Shown here in pieces: positions 13,270 to 26,936 of a stretch of DNA of 64,000 nucleotides (positions are counted from its first letter, which is position 1; the number at the start of each line of letters is the position of its first letter). The position numbers were made by a program, and so were the translations under genes. The stretch comes from Trogon surrucura (Eukaryota > Chordata > Aves > Trogoniformes > Trogonidae): contig CM036623.1 of assembly GCA_020746105.1 (NCBI GenBank), positions 2,480,001 to 2,544,000 of the forward strand, read 5' to 3'. The notes below the pieces were generated by a model that saw only the letters and a list, made by a program, of their open reading frames with translations, was not told the DNA's origin and searched no databases.

Positions 13270-14317
13270 CGAGGTGCATTTCTTGCTAGCGGCTTCCAAA
13301 GCTGCCGTGTGGCTACTTGCCCCTGCCTGCTCTGCTCGTCAGCGCTCGGAGGTGCGTACAGCCGTTAAAATAACATTACATCACCTGGATGCTGGAAGTC
13401 AGCTGCCCCGTTCCTCGCATGGGGGATGCGAGGTTCCGCCAAGCTCCTTGGGCGTTGCTTTTCTTTCTTCCTCATTTCACGGGCTGTGTGGTTGGGTTTT
13501 CATTTTTTTTTTTTTTTTTTTATTTTTTTTAACCTTTCAATATTTGCTTCCAAGGAGGGATTAGGTGTGACGGCTGCGGGGTATATTGCACCGGCACTGC
13601 TGTTTGAAGGAAAGGGATCCGTCCGTAAGAAAGATGTGGGTTTTTATTAGGAGCTTGCATGATTCCAGAGACCCCAAAGTGATACACTGGACACCAGTAG
13701 CAAAGGGACTGCACAGAATTACCCTCTGCAGACCCAGCTTCAGGCATTAACGTGGCTCTGAGGACTGCACTTCATCTCACATCTCCATTGGAAAGCTTTT
13801 GTATAAAACCAAGTATCCACGTGGGATTAGAATAATAATAATAATCTCTTGCACTTCGGTATAAAAAACCAGAGTGTGAAATGAAGCAGCTGATCAGTGG
13901 TCACAACTCTTACGCACCAAGTCCTCAGCTGCTTTATTCCGTTCAACAGAATAAAACATTTTGATGCGAGCCCTACAACACCAGCAACATAATGCTTCAC
14001 CTCGCTTTTACCCACAGGAAATGTGGAACGTCAACAAACGCCGGCATTTTTCTGTCAAAGACCTGTGGAAACTGCTTGCCCGGGCAGAGAGAGGTGCTCA
14101 AGGAAACCCAAACTTGGCCACCCCCGGCCTAGAGCTGTGCCTTGGAGCAGAGCGCAGCTTGCCCTCTGCAAGCCGAGGAGCTCTGCAGGGCTCACGGGAG
14201 GAAATAGCTGCAAAAGCTCCTTTTTTATCACTGAACTCAGCAGCTGCACCTCTGAGCACACAGCTCTGACCTATTTCACCAGCCGCACGCAGCAGTTCTA
14301 CACCGGCGTCAGCGCCA

Positions 14318-14325
14318 TGACGTCA
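14318..14325. promoter_or_regulatory. Full palindromic CRE, TGACGTCA
   Basis: An exact TGACGTCA octamer, the consensus site of CREB/ATF bZIP dimers, lies in a CpG-containing context ('ccggcgtcagcgccatgacgtcag'). It is about 24 kb 3' of the ZFP36L1 promoter. ZFP36-family genes are stimulus-induced in mammals, so a distal cAMP-responsive element is plausible, but the sequence alone cannot show use. Confidence 0.4.
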
Positions 14326-17300
14326 GTGGGATTACTCCATCCCTGCATTAGATGCAACCTGGGTGCAAAAGAGATTCGCTGAGAGGGAAGATGTTCTTTT
14401 GACATATTTCCCAGCTCAGCCACCCTTGCAGGAGACCAAACTCAAGTTTTTGCTCCATGTTTGTTCACTTTACATATCAAAGTGTTTGTCTTTTGGGAGC
14501 TCTCAACAGCGCACCAGGACGCTGCCCCTTGGTGTGTGGCTGCTGCCTCCTGTGCTAAGAGACCCCAGTCAAGTGACTGAGTTGCACTGCCTGAGGTACC
14601 CAGGTGACACAAACACCGCTGCGAATGCACTGCATTAAGGGATGCTGGGGTGAGAAAGAGGTGCCAGATAGGCCAGGGAGCTGCGTCGGGAGCAGGGTCA
14701 GTGGCTTGGCAGCAGCACCATGCAGCCATCGCTCCTCGTCCCTTCCTGGTCAGTCCCCCCGAGGAAACACCAAGCTGGGGTCCAGAGATGAGGCAGGGCA
14801 TATCTCCCAGGAGATGGAGCAGGAAGAGGAACATGTCCAAAGCCTTTTTTCTCAGTGTCATAGGGTCTTTCCGGCTTTTGCCTCCTAATTGAGCTATTTC
14901 CTTTGTTTTCTCTGTTTTGTTTTCTTTCATCTGTTTTTCCTGCTTCTTGCTCTCATGCCCTAACCTTTTCTTTCTGCTCTGGATGTTCTCTCTCCTTCTG
15001 ACCCTCTAGATCCTTTCACTGCCCTACATGTCTCCTCGTGCTTCCTGCCACTGTCAAGGTCACACGTGTCCTTTTCCTCCCCAGCTCACTCTGATCCTCC
15101 GTTCTCCATTTCTCACTGCCTCAGAATTTCCTTCCATACCTTTCCTCCACTCAAGTCTCTCACTTGTCAGTGGGCATAAGTCTCTTCAGCCAGCCTTCCA
15201 GCTAGCAGTTTAGGGAATGCTGGAAGCCAGGCCAGCAGAGCCTCTGGAGTTAAATGAAGCAGAAGGCGAGATTGGAAAGATGGCCAGAAGCAGAGTGAGC
15301 CTGTGGTGTCAGATCACGGTGATAAACCCTTTTGTTTTAACTGATACTGCTGCCAACAGCAATCCAGTCGACTGCTGCCAGCAGACAGGTGTGCCACCAT
15401 GCCTTGGCAGGCAAGACAATGGATTTTCACACCTCCTGCAGCAAGGACCGGGATAGGCTGTACAGGCAGTTTAAACCTAAAGCCATCATTGCTGTTGACT
15501 ACCCCTTACATAAAACTACGCGCAGAGCTCAGTGAGATTGCAAAACCAAGCTCCTATATTTAGAAAAAGCCAGGCTTGTGTAGCTGGTGAAACCTTAACT
15601 CGGTCCCTGCCACGCGCACATTATTAAAGCACTTTCTTGCCCAAGACCCCGCAGGAAGCCCGTTGCAGGACGAGGCCGTGGGGGCTGGAGAGAGTCCTTC
15701 TGCCCTCACCTCCCACCCCGCGCTTCAAACCAGGCGGGCCTCTTGCAGAGCAAGTAGTGCGTGATCACGTAATTACAGACCGTGCCATAATGCATGCTCA
15801 CAAAAGAGCTGAATTAAGGCTGAACAGGCAGTTACAAGCACCATTACATCATTAGACTAATCTCTCCTTGGCTGGCCATGAAGGACCTCATCCTGTTCCC
15901 ACTGAAGCCAAAAGACTGTACCTCTATCGACTTGAGTGGAAGATGGCTTGGGCTCGCCCCAAGGCTCCTTCGCTGCTGTTAGCTGCTAGTTGAGGCCGTA
16001 CCCTTGAAGGCGTTGAACTTTTCATGCATAACTCATATACCACACCTAACACGATTTCATTCAAGTAGAGACTTCAACCCTGGGTGCTGTGGGTGGTGGA
16101 GTGTGAGGGGAACTCGCTCTGCCGCCACGCTCGCCCTACCTGTTCAGCCTGTCGAGTTGTTAATCGCCCTCAGCGGCTGCTCCCGGCTGAGCGGAGGGTG
16201 GAGAAGGGCTGCTCCTGCCCCGCAGCCGAAGCATTCCCGGCCGCAGCGAGATGATTCAGTCTGGTTTCCCACCCTGGTGGGTACAGGAGAGCGGGGCGGG
16301 GGGCAAGTACGCCCTTCCCTTCACTGACCTGGCCTCCCCAGCAGCACCCAGGCAGCCAGGGGAGGGCAGGAGCTGAAGGGAGACCCGCATCGCCTCGGCG
16401 TCCTGTCACAAGGCCGGTGCCACCGGGCTCCTTCTGGCTAAACGGCTGCTGCGCTGTGGGTTAGTTTCCCAGAGCAGATCTCCTTACCGCTTCCCCAACC
16501 TATCCGGCTTTCCTTGCAGGACACTTGACTGAATATATGCTTCCTTTTTGGATTTTTTTTTTTTTTTTCCCACTTGTGCATCCTTCATTTTAACCCCAAA
16601 CCATGATTTATTTTTTTTTTTTGAAAAGGGAACGAATGTCTCAGATCTACAGAGGACCCTGCAGCAGGGGATAATCTAAAGGCGAGCAGCCTCCACATGT
16701 GAACACGTCTTAACCTCAGCCGTCTTGTTTGTTTCTTCCAAATATTGCACACAGTCACTGGAATTTTCCTTCACAACAACCTCCGAGGTGGCCTTTTTAT
16801 CACCTCAGGAAACCTCATTTCTGACATCTCTGCCCTCGTGGCTTCTCGTGTTGCTGATTTCAGAGTTGCACACATCAAAGTGATGAAGACACACCTCACT
16901 CTGGGGACAGAGCAGCATTATCACTCCCAAAAAACTCGTATGCAAACTGTCCAGTTCAGCCACTGCCCTTGAGAAATTAATTATTCCTCAAACTGACAGA
17001 CTGAGGATGTTTTTCCTGTTATTTCATCTAATGTTTTCCTTTGTTTAATCTAAACTGATCTGGTTTAACTCTCTTTTCTTGTACCGTACGAAAGAACTCC
17101 TTCTTGTGTTTATCCATGAAGGAATGGGTGAGGTCATTTGATATTGCTCTTCGTACCGTCCTTTTGAGAGATGAATGCAAGAGTTTGTGGGTCTGCATTT
17201 TTCACATGCAGAAGACAGGGGGAGAGGGAGAAATTAAAAAGCAAATACAATAAACTGAAAGGAAACGGAGTGGAAAGGGCAAAAGAGAAGCTCGAATTAA

Positions 17301-20300
17301 AAACAGATGAAGCGTATGTACATACGTGTGCAAGTTCGTGTACACTGGCATACTCAGACATGCTCTCACCGTCACCCGAGAAGCCTGATATTAAGGCAGT
17401 CGTTCAGCTGTTTCTAATACATAGCATAGCAAAACGATAGCTGGAGTAACATTTTGTTTTAACAGTGAGTCATCCATGGGAAAAATGTGGGTGTAGCTTT
17501 CAGGAAGGGGCTGAGGGAGGTTTTATGTTGCAAACCCCTGTATAGGAAGATGCATGAAGCTGATCAAGGCAAAAGCATGTCCCTCCCTCCCTCCCAGACC
17601 TGACGAGGGTAATCAGGTCCCATCGAGAGCCTGATTGCACCACTCGCCTTGTGCTGGCTCTGTCCCTCCCCCCCAGGGACCCCGGGAGAGGGGCGGTGGG
17701 AAAGCTCTGGGCTGGCCCCACCAGGGTAGCCCCAGGCACGGCCGTGGCTGGTACCAGCCTTGGGCAATGCCTAACGCAAGGACCAGCCAGTACCTGGCCT
17801 CGCCTTGGAAGCTGCTGATCACCTGGGATCTTTGCCAGCACCTCCCTGACCAAGTTTTTATACAGATCTGACACATCAGTGCTTACGCTTGTGTTTTACT
17901 TAAGGATCAGCTGGTCTCGAGGGCCAGGCTTCTGCTGTTGGGTAAGACGACTTTGAATCTGGAGCAATTCAGATTTACTTTGGTGTCAGTGAGATCTGGT
18001 CAATGAGGCCAGGCCCCTGGGCCTGAGGGTTTTCCTTCCCCTTCATCAGCACAAGTACCAAACACATACCAGGAGCCGTAATCCCAGCACATCTGTAGGC
18101 AGAGGCTGGGAGCTGTAAACACCTTGCCAGGTTGTGAAATGCCCATTGATTCTCCCGGAGTGTAAACACCATGGGAAGAAAGGTGGCTATGGCTTGGGAG
18201 CGACAGCCTGAAGATCAGGCTTTCTCCCTCGGCTATCCTGTAGCCAATCTATGGGAGTAAATCTGTATTAATCGCTGGTGGGCAAATCTGCTGACACCCA
18301 GAGTTACCTTATTGTTAATTACTCCTTGCTGTGATTCAAGGAGGCACAGCCAAGAATAGCGGCAAAGTGACCACTTACCAGGACATAAAACGTAATGGTA
18401 AAATCTCCGAGACTGTCAAATTGCCTTCTGGGGGAAAGGTAAGGGCTCTCTTCCTTGGGTTATTAAAAAAAGTACCGATAGGCACCTCCAACAATATTTC
18501 GTAGGCAACAATGCTTTTTGGGTTGTTTAAGATGGACTATCTGACTTAACAAAGGGATGACAGGCTCCTGTAACTGTTACACTTGGTGTGACTGTAAAGA
18601 AATGCTATTTACTCTTATTACATTATTTCTTATATACAGCAGGGCTGGTGAGAGAGAATTTGTCTCTAGGTCTTTCCGTCTGTTAAGTTCCATGGTTTGT
18701 GATTCACTTTAGAAAAACAAGGGTGGTTGAAAAAAAAAAAAAAGTTGTTTTCAGCTGTGTGGTGATGAAATACAGCAACTGAAAATGCTGTGGGTTTTGA
18801 GGTTGGATTTTGTGATTAAAATATTGTTGGGTTCAGGATAGCATTGGTTGGTAAAACGAGTTACAGTAAGACATTGTGCTTTCACCTCTAGAAAGCCGAG
18901 TTCAAGCCCTGTTTAAAATCACAAAACCAGTAAGTAGTTCAGGATGAATAACAGTTTCTGAATGGGAGGCCAGGAGCACCTGGGGGCTGGGAAAGTCGGG
19001 TTTGATTCCCAGAACCAGCGCCACAGCTTTGGGACCCCGGCCGCAAGCAGAGGAGGGCACTGCAGGTGAAGGAGGTGTCTCCATGTGTGGAAAATCAGCA
19101 TTGCAGGAGATGCCGTGGGCCTGGATGAGAGCTGCGGAGCAGGAGCCACGAGAGGCACATGCTCTGCACCGGCCACCTGCCACCCGTGGTAAAGGCTTGA
19201 TCCTGTTTGGTCCCGGCCAACCTCGGTCAGGCTACGACAAGCAGGCATGGCCCTGCTACTGCTGAAAAACATCAGAGGCTCTTGGGCATTCCTTCCTGCC
19301 TGAGGTACGCAGTGCAACGCTCAAAGCCATGACGTTTCTCAAGACCGTTTTGCAATTTGTTTACATGAAGCATCACAAGCTGCTGATTCAAAGAGCCGAG
19401 CTGCAGCAGAGAGACACTGCCAGGAACCCCTCTCGAGTTCATTCTCCCCACGCGCTTTCAGTTTTGGCCTATCTTAGCAAAATGAGCACTCTCAACAAAC
19501 ACGCAGCTTATATGCGTGGAAGCCAGACAGCCCTGGTCTCCCAAAACCACCTTCCACACTGCTAAATGCAAATCTGCTGCTGCACATTTGCACCTCCTCT
19601 GTGGAGCTGCCAAGGCCAGCCCACCCATCAAGTACCACTTGCACTTGAAATGAAGCACAGGGAGGGTGTAAGTGGTGCATCATGTCTCTGGTCCGGTGCT
19701 CTGCAGTTAACTCTGAGTGCAGTTAATGCAGATACCGTCAGCAGAGGGTTACAGATCTGCCCAGGTGTTAATAGCTGTGTTCAGATCTTCCTTATCTGGA
19801 AATAAAACTGAGCTTTTTTCATATTATTGGGTGTTTTCTGTTACTTACGGGATTTTGTAAAGTGCTGTCGCAGGTATTTTTTCTTTGTTGTACTTTTTTT
19901 TCTCACATAATTTCAATGATTCCTAGAATGAAACAAGATTTTGATCCCATTTGAACTTGAGCACCCTTTTGTACGAAACCGTTTTCTTTTAGCATTCAAA
20001 GATATTCCCTCAGTTTCTAAAGTTTATCTCTTAAGTTTGGCTTATGCAGGGAGTTACAAACCCTTTCAAAACTACAACATGCTTCTAAAGTACTTTAGGG
20101 AGCTGGTATTATTTGATCCAGCTTTCAGATTGGGCCTCACCACTGCGTAGAGCAAAGCCTGGCTCTAGCTCCGTCACCCTCATGGTAACCACCAGCCCAC
20201 AGCACCATTCATAGGAACTGCTCTCAGCTTAGCTCAGCTACTCAGCAGGGCAGAGAAAATGTATTTATTTACTTGAGCAAAGAAAAACCTGTCCAAGGCT

Positions 20301-21832
20301 GTGAAGAACTCAAAACACAATTAACAAATCCATTCAATTCTGGCAACAAGAAAATATTGGGTTCAGTAGGACACCAGGCAAGTGGCACTGCCTGAAATCC
20401 CTTTCAGCACTTCCCTCCTCCTGGGGAGTAGACTCATTTCCCCCACAAAACTTCAGTCTCTCCAAAATTTGGCTTTAGGAGTAGCCCTGTAAAACCACCA
20501 AATTAAGAACATTCTTAGCAGTCCATCAGAATACACCCTGGAGGGACATGGGCATCGTGTGGTCCCAAGGAGATGACCCCTCGAACAAATGAACCGCCGT
20601 GCTTCTGCAGTAGCTGCCATCTCTGAGAAGGTTTAAGATGTGACCTGAGGAAGGCACGTGGCAGTGGTCTAAATCTGCCAGCTCCAGAGACATGGCGAAC
20701 ACCTTGTCAAAGGCCAGCATTGCAAAACCGTGGCATCGCATGGCCCTTTCTACCAGCAAGGTTCCCAGAGCGTCACTCACTAGATTTTTGCATCATTTTT
20801 CCTTCCACTCTCCCAGGGTAAGTCACTGTTTTCCCAGCACTCTCCGTGGGATAACCTTGCACAACTCCAGGGAGGTTGAAAGCGTTCTTGGGAAGCACCC
20901 AGATGGATGAGGATTCCTGGATTAGATGGCCTAATCCTGTTGGTCTAATCCCGGGACACGGAGTGGCACTGCTCCCAAAAACGCCGGTGAGATGACGGAG
21001 GTGTCCCCAGCCCCTCCCATTGCAGACGGGCGCTGGCACGATGTGACACCACCGTGGTGACACTTCTGCCAGTGCCTGCAGCTAAAACCATCTCCAGCAC
21101 AGGTCAGAAATGTGTTTCATTCCCACACAGGGAAAACTGGCAGGGGCCATGACATTTCCCTTTAAACTTTTTAAACTCACACTTTTTTTTTTTTACTTCT
21201 TTTTTTTTTTTCCCACTTGAGAATACCTCAAGGGAAATTCTGAATACCTCCCTGTTTGGGTTTGTGGGTATTTATATCTGAGGTGCAGCAACAGAGCTGT
21301 GTGAATAATTGATTAACATTCCAGGCAGATCTCAAATAAAAAGAATTGAGTTTCCTCATCAAATGGAACTGGCTTTTTTCCTCCCAAATAGTAATTCTTT
21401 ATTCAGGAAAGCACCCAATGCTTAATATGTTCATTTCTCTCTCTTGGGGTTTTGTTTCTTTGTTTTTTTCCCTAGCAGGGTTGTTTCATTTAAAAGTTAT
21501 TAAAATGTAACTCAATTTCAAAAAAATCATTCTAAAATGAAAACCAGCATTTATATACTGCTGTACAGAAGCATGGCAACGGCTTTTTAGCATTTTCTGC
21601 TAAAGCTGTTTGTAAACACAACACATTTTTGCTGGCCTGAAGTAGCACAGAATCGATTATCTGCGCAAAATAACGTGCCCGGCGCTACTTGAGGTTGTTC
21701 TCTTAGTACGACATTATTCAGGTGATACTCATGAAAAACGTTGCCTTGACGTCGTCGTCCCTGGAAGCAGAAGAGGTTTGTTTGCTCAATGCCTCACAAT
21801 TTGAAAAAAAGCAGCGCTGACTTTCCTCCTCC

Positions 21833-21899
21833 GTTGCCAATGCAACTCCTTCCGAGGGCCGGGCGAAGGGGAATTCATTTTCCGTGACTCACCCATTCC
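21833..21899. promoter_or_regulatory. Candidate enhancer: RFX-like X-box, AP-1 site and TEAD-like site
   Basis: Within 67 bp there is GTTGCCAATGCAAC (21833-21846; inverted GTTGC/GCAAC arms resembling an RFX X-box), an exact AP-1 site TGACTCA (21885-21891), and CATTCC (21894-21899), a TEAD-type core that runs into an ETS-like TTCCGGAG. The surrounding 21650-21960 is richer in CpG than its neighbours. AP-1 next to TEAD is a common enhancer arrangement. Use as an enhancer is inferred. Confidence 0.35.
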
Positions 21900-24800
21900 G
21901 GAGTTGCCGAGGAGACGGGCAGCAAGTGGTCGATCGGTGGCAATTGTCATGGGGAGCCGGTGATGCGGATGCTCAGACCATCAGCATATTTCACAAGAGC
22001 CATTGAAAGGCCCTTCCTCTTTCAGGGAAGCAGCCCCAGAAAACTCTCTAAACCTGAAAAACCCCAATTGTTATTTCCTACCAACCTCCCCGTCTCAACC
22101 ACCTTTCACTTTGTCGTTTATTTAAAAGCGGTTTGTTGGTTGTTTCTCTTTTTTTTTTTTTCATAATATTTTTAGCCATAAGGAGAGTAAATCAACCAAA
22201 CCACCAACTGAATAATATAGCAGGGCCAGGGAAGTGTCAGGGATGCATACATCAGGCAGAGAAAAAAACAAGTGTGCTTCAGTGGGGGAATATTTTTAGA
22301 AGGTATTGTTAAGAGAAGGCATTTAAAAGTTATCCCATCTTCTAATCAAGTGTCTCTGCAAACCTTCTCCCTCTGGCACACTGCGTTCTCAGTGCTCCTT
22401 AAAGTTCAATAAATACGTTCAACAAAATAGAGAATTACAGTATGCCTCAAAAAATACTTTAAGCTCTCTACACTTGTTCTGGGAGGTTTCCCACAGTCCC
22501 ATGACACAGCTGGATTTACCTAACGCTCTGTTTGAAGGGGCAAGTCTCATTTCCACCAGACCTCTTTTCCAGCCCTTCCCTTAAGCCAGGCCTTCACTGA
22601 GTCAGTAAAAAAATTATTATTTTTTTTTTTCCTTTTTGTTGGGTAGTTTTCAATTCTTTCGCAGCAGAATTTATAGCGGTTTAAAGGGCCAAATATTCAG
22701 AGCATCTCTTCCCTGAAGTTCCAGCTTTGCTTTTTGGGCGGGCTAGGAGACAGACGTGTTTGATAAGCCCCAGCTAACTTACATGTTATACCTGTATTCA
22801 GGAGCACGCAAAAAGCAGACGTACGCCAGGTAATTGCCGTGCACGGAGCCCCGGCATGCTGCGCACTGTGACGACAATGACAAAATCCTTACAGGTTGCT
22901 GAAGCCGCTCTCACACGCAACCTGGCTGGTCAGTCACGCTGTCCCCACCATGGGAAGGAGATGGGCAGGAGCGCGGGGAGGGTGAGGAACCGGGAGTTTA
23001 TGAGCGCGTGGAGGCGAGGATGACCCAGAAGGTGAAGGATTCTTCTGGAAGCCAGCAAACATGGGGCTTCCAGGCTGTGCCCTGCCAGCAGCTCCTCAGA
23101 GCAGAACTTCTCCTGCCTCCTGCGCTGCGTCTGGGGCAAGGGAAGAGGTTCTCAAACATGCGTCCAGCAGACACATCAGCTTGAATCAGTGGTTCTCTTT
23201 GTTTTGGCAGATTCACAGGGGTACAGGGCAGGTCCTGGGGGGAGAGAGTCCCTGTTCCACCTCTCTTTCCGTGCGGGGAGAGGGGATGTGGCGTAAGCAG
23301 ACACCTCGGCCTTTGTGGCAGCTCCCAACTCGTGCCACCCCTCCCCAGCCCACCCTCTCCAGTTCCCCAAATCTGTGCGACCCGATGTGGACATCCTAAA
23401 ATATTCCAGAGAGCCGAGTGGGGAAGGTGGGGGAGAGAGCAGGGAAGGTGCTTCTCCGCCTTGCCCGGGGGTCACAGCCCACCAGGCCGTGCATCGCCCG
23501 GGGACGGGTGAGTGCTGGGTCTGAATGAGGGCTGTAAAAGGACACTTAGCATCCATGTGGTGGATGGCTCTCCTCTTGTTGCTATGCAGGTATTCAGCAT
23601 TTAAATCCGGCTGCATTTCCCTCTGAAAGCTTGCGCTGTGATGAAAAAAAAACCAAAACCCAAACCCTAAAAGCAGGGCTTTTTTTTTAAAGAACAATTC
23701 TGTAGTACAGTAACCTGAGCAGGAGTAGGCTCACTTGGGCTAGGTGCTGTACAAATACAAAAGGCAGTTCCCCAATGTATATGGCCCCATATGATTGTCT
23801 TTCATCTAAGACATAAAGTGGCAGCTCCAAAAGGCTGGTAATCTTTTTTCCATGGTGCTATCCAGGTCTGAAATAAGTGGGGTGTGGCAAATCTGTGCTG
23901 ACGTAAATGAGAGAAGGTGTTTTGAAGAACCCAGGACGGGGAGAGCAAATTAAAACCAGAGCAGTCTGGTGAATATTACACAAGAAGAGCCTACTCTATT
24001 TTCTGCTTCTTATTTTTGTGACTGCAGAAATTCCCCTCATCTTAAATGAGAGAAAGGAGGCCAGGACACCAGAGCCGGCGTGCTTTGCCGCAGTGAGCCG
24101 GCGGTAACCAAACAAGAAGACTGGCGATGTGGCTGTGAAAGCTTAGGAGCTGGATCTTCAGAGCTTCAGCTGGATCAACAGCTGGCCCTTCTCTCCGGCA
24201 CGGAGTGAAGCCACATACAGCTACAGCTGGGTCAGCTGGGAACGGGACTCTGTACCTCACCACTGGTGGCACTTCAAGCTTTCTTGCCTCCAAGCAGTGA
24301 CAGTGTTTTGGTTTGAGCCTTCCCCCCCGCCCCCTCAAAGCTGCAGAAAGCTTTGGAGCAGACTTTTTCCATTTGCTAAGGCAAAAAAAATCCTTTGTTT
24401 GCTAAATCGCATGATGGCCTGCAAGAAACATTCTGAAAAAGTGGTTTGAGCTTGATTTTTGTATCCCTTTTCCTCTAGCAAAGCGCGTGCAAGTTCTGCA
24501 CAAACGGATCAACACAGTCAAGCACAACTTGTAGCTACATACTTCAGCCTTTGCTCTCAACTGCTGAGGTTTTGGATTATGTCAGTCTGGTCTCCTGAGG
24601 GCTGCTGTTGTCATCAGATAGCGAGGTCGATAAGGCACATGTTGTGATGAGGCACGCTGTTGGGTTTAACCGTAGTGTCGTGCATGAAGCAGCCAAGAAA
24701 GCAGTGCGTTTCCTGGTACGGTGTCTTGATAAGGCTCTCGCCGCTCCGTAGGTATTTCCACCACCCTGTCCTCCGTGCTCAGCACGCAACACATTTGCTG

Positions 24801-25939
24801 ACAACCTGAAAACCCAAACAGCACCAGGGTTCAAAAATTCAATTCCTCTATTAATACCTTGCCTGTTGGGGCCTTTTCGTTTCTTTTTATGATCTCAGTT
24901 CCACTCTCTCTTTTTTTTTTTTTTTGTTTTAAATTTTATTTAACCTGTTGCAAAGTGGGTAAAAGCAGGAGCCAAAACAGCTGTTCAGAGCTGGATGAAG
25001 TACAGTCAGCTTGTGAAGCAGTTTTTTTTCTGGTCTCTCCCCTAGGACTCCCTCACTACATTTGGGAAGCACCTGAAATCAGGCACAGCCTGTGAACTAG
25101 GGGCCCTTGGCTAGATTTGAAGGCTCCAGCCCCCACCAGCACTTGTTTTCACGCTGCTCAGATGCTCAGTTCTGAATTGCGGTTTCTTCCTCTCTTCCTG
25201 GTTTACTTTGTACAGAACATTACGATTTGTTTTACTAGCAGACCAAATGATAACAGTTCAGGACCAGTTCTGCGTGTCAGAGAGCACCGAAAAGGAGTTT
25301 GTACATTGCCTTTACCTGGAGCTAGACTGGGTTTTTAGCATTGAAGTTTCTCACTTACTTTTTGTATTTCACTCAGGTGGAGCGGGGGATCAGGCTGGGT
25401 CCCAGTCACGCTGTGGGAAGGAGTGATGGCAGTCCTAACCCTACCAGTGGGACCACACAGAACAGACATGCAAAAATTGAAGTAATTCACACTTCCGCCA
25501 GACTTGGCCTTTTCACAGTTAATCTCTATGTATGGGAAAAAGGGGAATTATGTACTTTTTCTAAATCCTAATTACAAAAATCATCGTCTTGAACCTGCCT
25601 GTCTACCGGTTTTCTACCAAAGAAAGAGTCTGTTTTACTACTTAAGTCCTCTAGGACCCAGTGGGGAGGTACAGTGCTTGTGTGTTAATGTGGCAGCAAA
25701 ATCCTGACCTGGCAAAGGCACGATCTGTGCCGTCCGGCAGAGCTGTATGAGCCGGCAGCCTTAGCGGTGAGGAGCGGAGGTTGGGTAGGACGGTGCTTAC
25801 AGCGGCGCAAGGGCGTTGGGTTTTCTCCATCCCCCAAAGGAGATGATCTCAGCATACCCTTTGAACTTCTTCAGGCCTTTGAGAAAGCAACTCATTTCAA
25901 GCTTTTTTAGCACACGAAGGATAGGAGGTCCTAGCCCTG

Positions 25940-26936
25940 TGTCATGGGTTTCGGTCTGGTGGGGTTTTTTTGTAAAAGTGGGGGTAGACTCGTGTGAAAA
26001 TTTGAGAGCCTCCCCTACCCCCAGGTAGCAGCTGGACCTGCCTCTGGCCAGGGCCAGGCCAATCAACGCTTCTGTGATCATGGTATTTAAGAGGCGACCC
26101 TGTTGTTCTATTTCTCTCTTTTGGTTTTGTCTTGTTTTGAGCGGTCTTGTCTTTAATTTTGGGGAGTTTTTTTCCTGATGGAGCAAGGGGAGGTGAAAGG
26201 AGGACAAAGGAATGTCGCCCTGAGAAGAAAGAGGGGGAGAAGAGTCCCAGAGGAGAAGACGAAGGCTGCTGGAGCAGGACCTTGGTGGCTGAAGCCCATG
26301 GTGGCTGAGATGGCAGGAAAGTGATTGCCTGTCAGTTGTGAGGAAATCAACAGCGGTGAGAATATCCAGGATGCCTCGGTACTTGCAGAACCCCTTGTGA
26401 GAGGGGAGAGAGAACGAGCATCAGCGAGGGACGTGTCCAAAGCAATCTGTGGCCCCAAGGGGCTCACGTGGAGGAGGAGGATTGCCTCCTGCGAGGTGGG
26501 CACCACGTGGCAGGAAGGAGAGACTGCGAGGAGCCCTCTCTCTCAAGGAGGAGCTGCCATGGACAATGAATAATGGCCAGATGGACCAAACCCCTATGCC
26601 CTGCCCCACTTGCACTGACGGGGAGAGGAGATAGCCGGGAAGATGGGAGGGGTGAGGGCGGGCAAAGCGTTTTCAAGATCGGGTCATATTTGTTGATGTA
26701 TTCCTCTCACTCTCCTACTTGGTGAATTAAATCTATGTTTTTCTCCCCAAGTCACTCTGGTTCTTTACCCATCATCTTAAACGGTAGATTATTATCCTCC
26801 CTATCCTTAATCTCAAACCCTTGAGCCTATTCAGTTGAATTTTCTCCCTCCACATCACCGTGGAAATGGGGGTGGGGGGAGGAGTGAGCTGAAGACTGTG
26901 TGGGTTTTTTTGACCCAGTCGGCTTGAACCATGACA
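25940..26936 (+). mobile_element. Solo LTR of an ERVL-like endogenous retrovirus
   Basis: The 997-bp unit begins TGTCATGGGTT and ends AACCATGACA, giving the TG...CA termini and short inverted repeats of an LTR. It is flanked on both sides by the same five bases, CCCTG (25935-25939 and 26937-26941), a perfect target-site duplication. Five-base duplications are typical of ERVL-type (class III) elements. Internal promoter order supports plus orientation: CCAAT at 26059-26063, TATTTAA at 26084-26090 and the polyadenylation signal ATTAAA at 26726-26731. There is no second LTR, primer-binding site, polypurine tract or gag/pol remnant beside it, so it arose by recombination between two LTRs. I am sure of the boundaries and less sure of the exact family. 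Confidence 0.88.

Larger units (their letters stand above)
5946..25939. other. 20-kb intergenic DNA with scattered simple repeats and candidate sites
   Basis: I found no protein-coding gene here. Open frames are short, low in complexity or translated from T/A and C/T tracts, and none shows a domain. No tRNA or other RNA gene was recognised. Landmarks are listed separately: a perfect hairpin (7047-7078), T-run/A-run junctions (9813-9849 and 10732-10774), a CACT/CA repeat (13237-13269), a full CRE (14318-14325) and a clustered RFX/AP-1/TEAD-like segment (21833-21899). The AT-rich stretch 11980-12200 is repeat-free and compositionally distinct, but I cannot assign a role without alignment. Some old, unrecognised transposon relics are likely. 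Confidence 0.55.

Noticed and set aside
14442..14930. 162-codon minus-strand frame
   Set aside because: It has no recognisable domain, no conserved motif and a comparable overlapping frame on the plus strand.
21948..21956. TGTCATGG inside the enhancer-like patch
   Set aside because: It has no LTR body, no matching 3' terminus and no target-site duplication.
23650..23675. Telomere-like AACCCTAA words
   Set aside because: The string is an irregular A/C-rich stretch with no tandem TTAGGG array.
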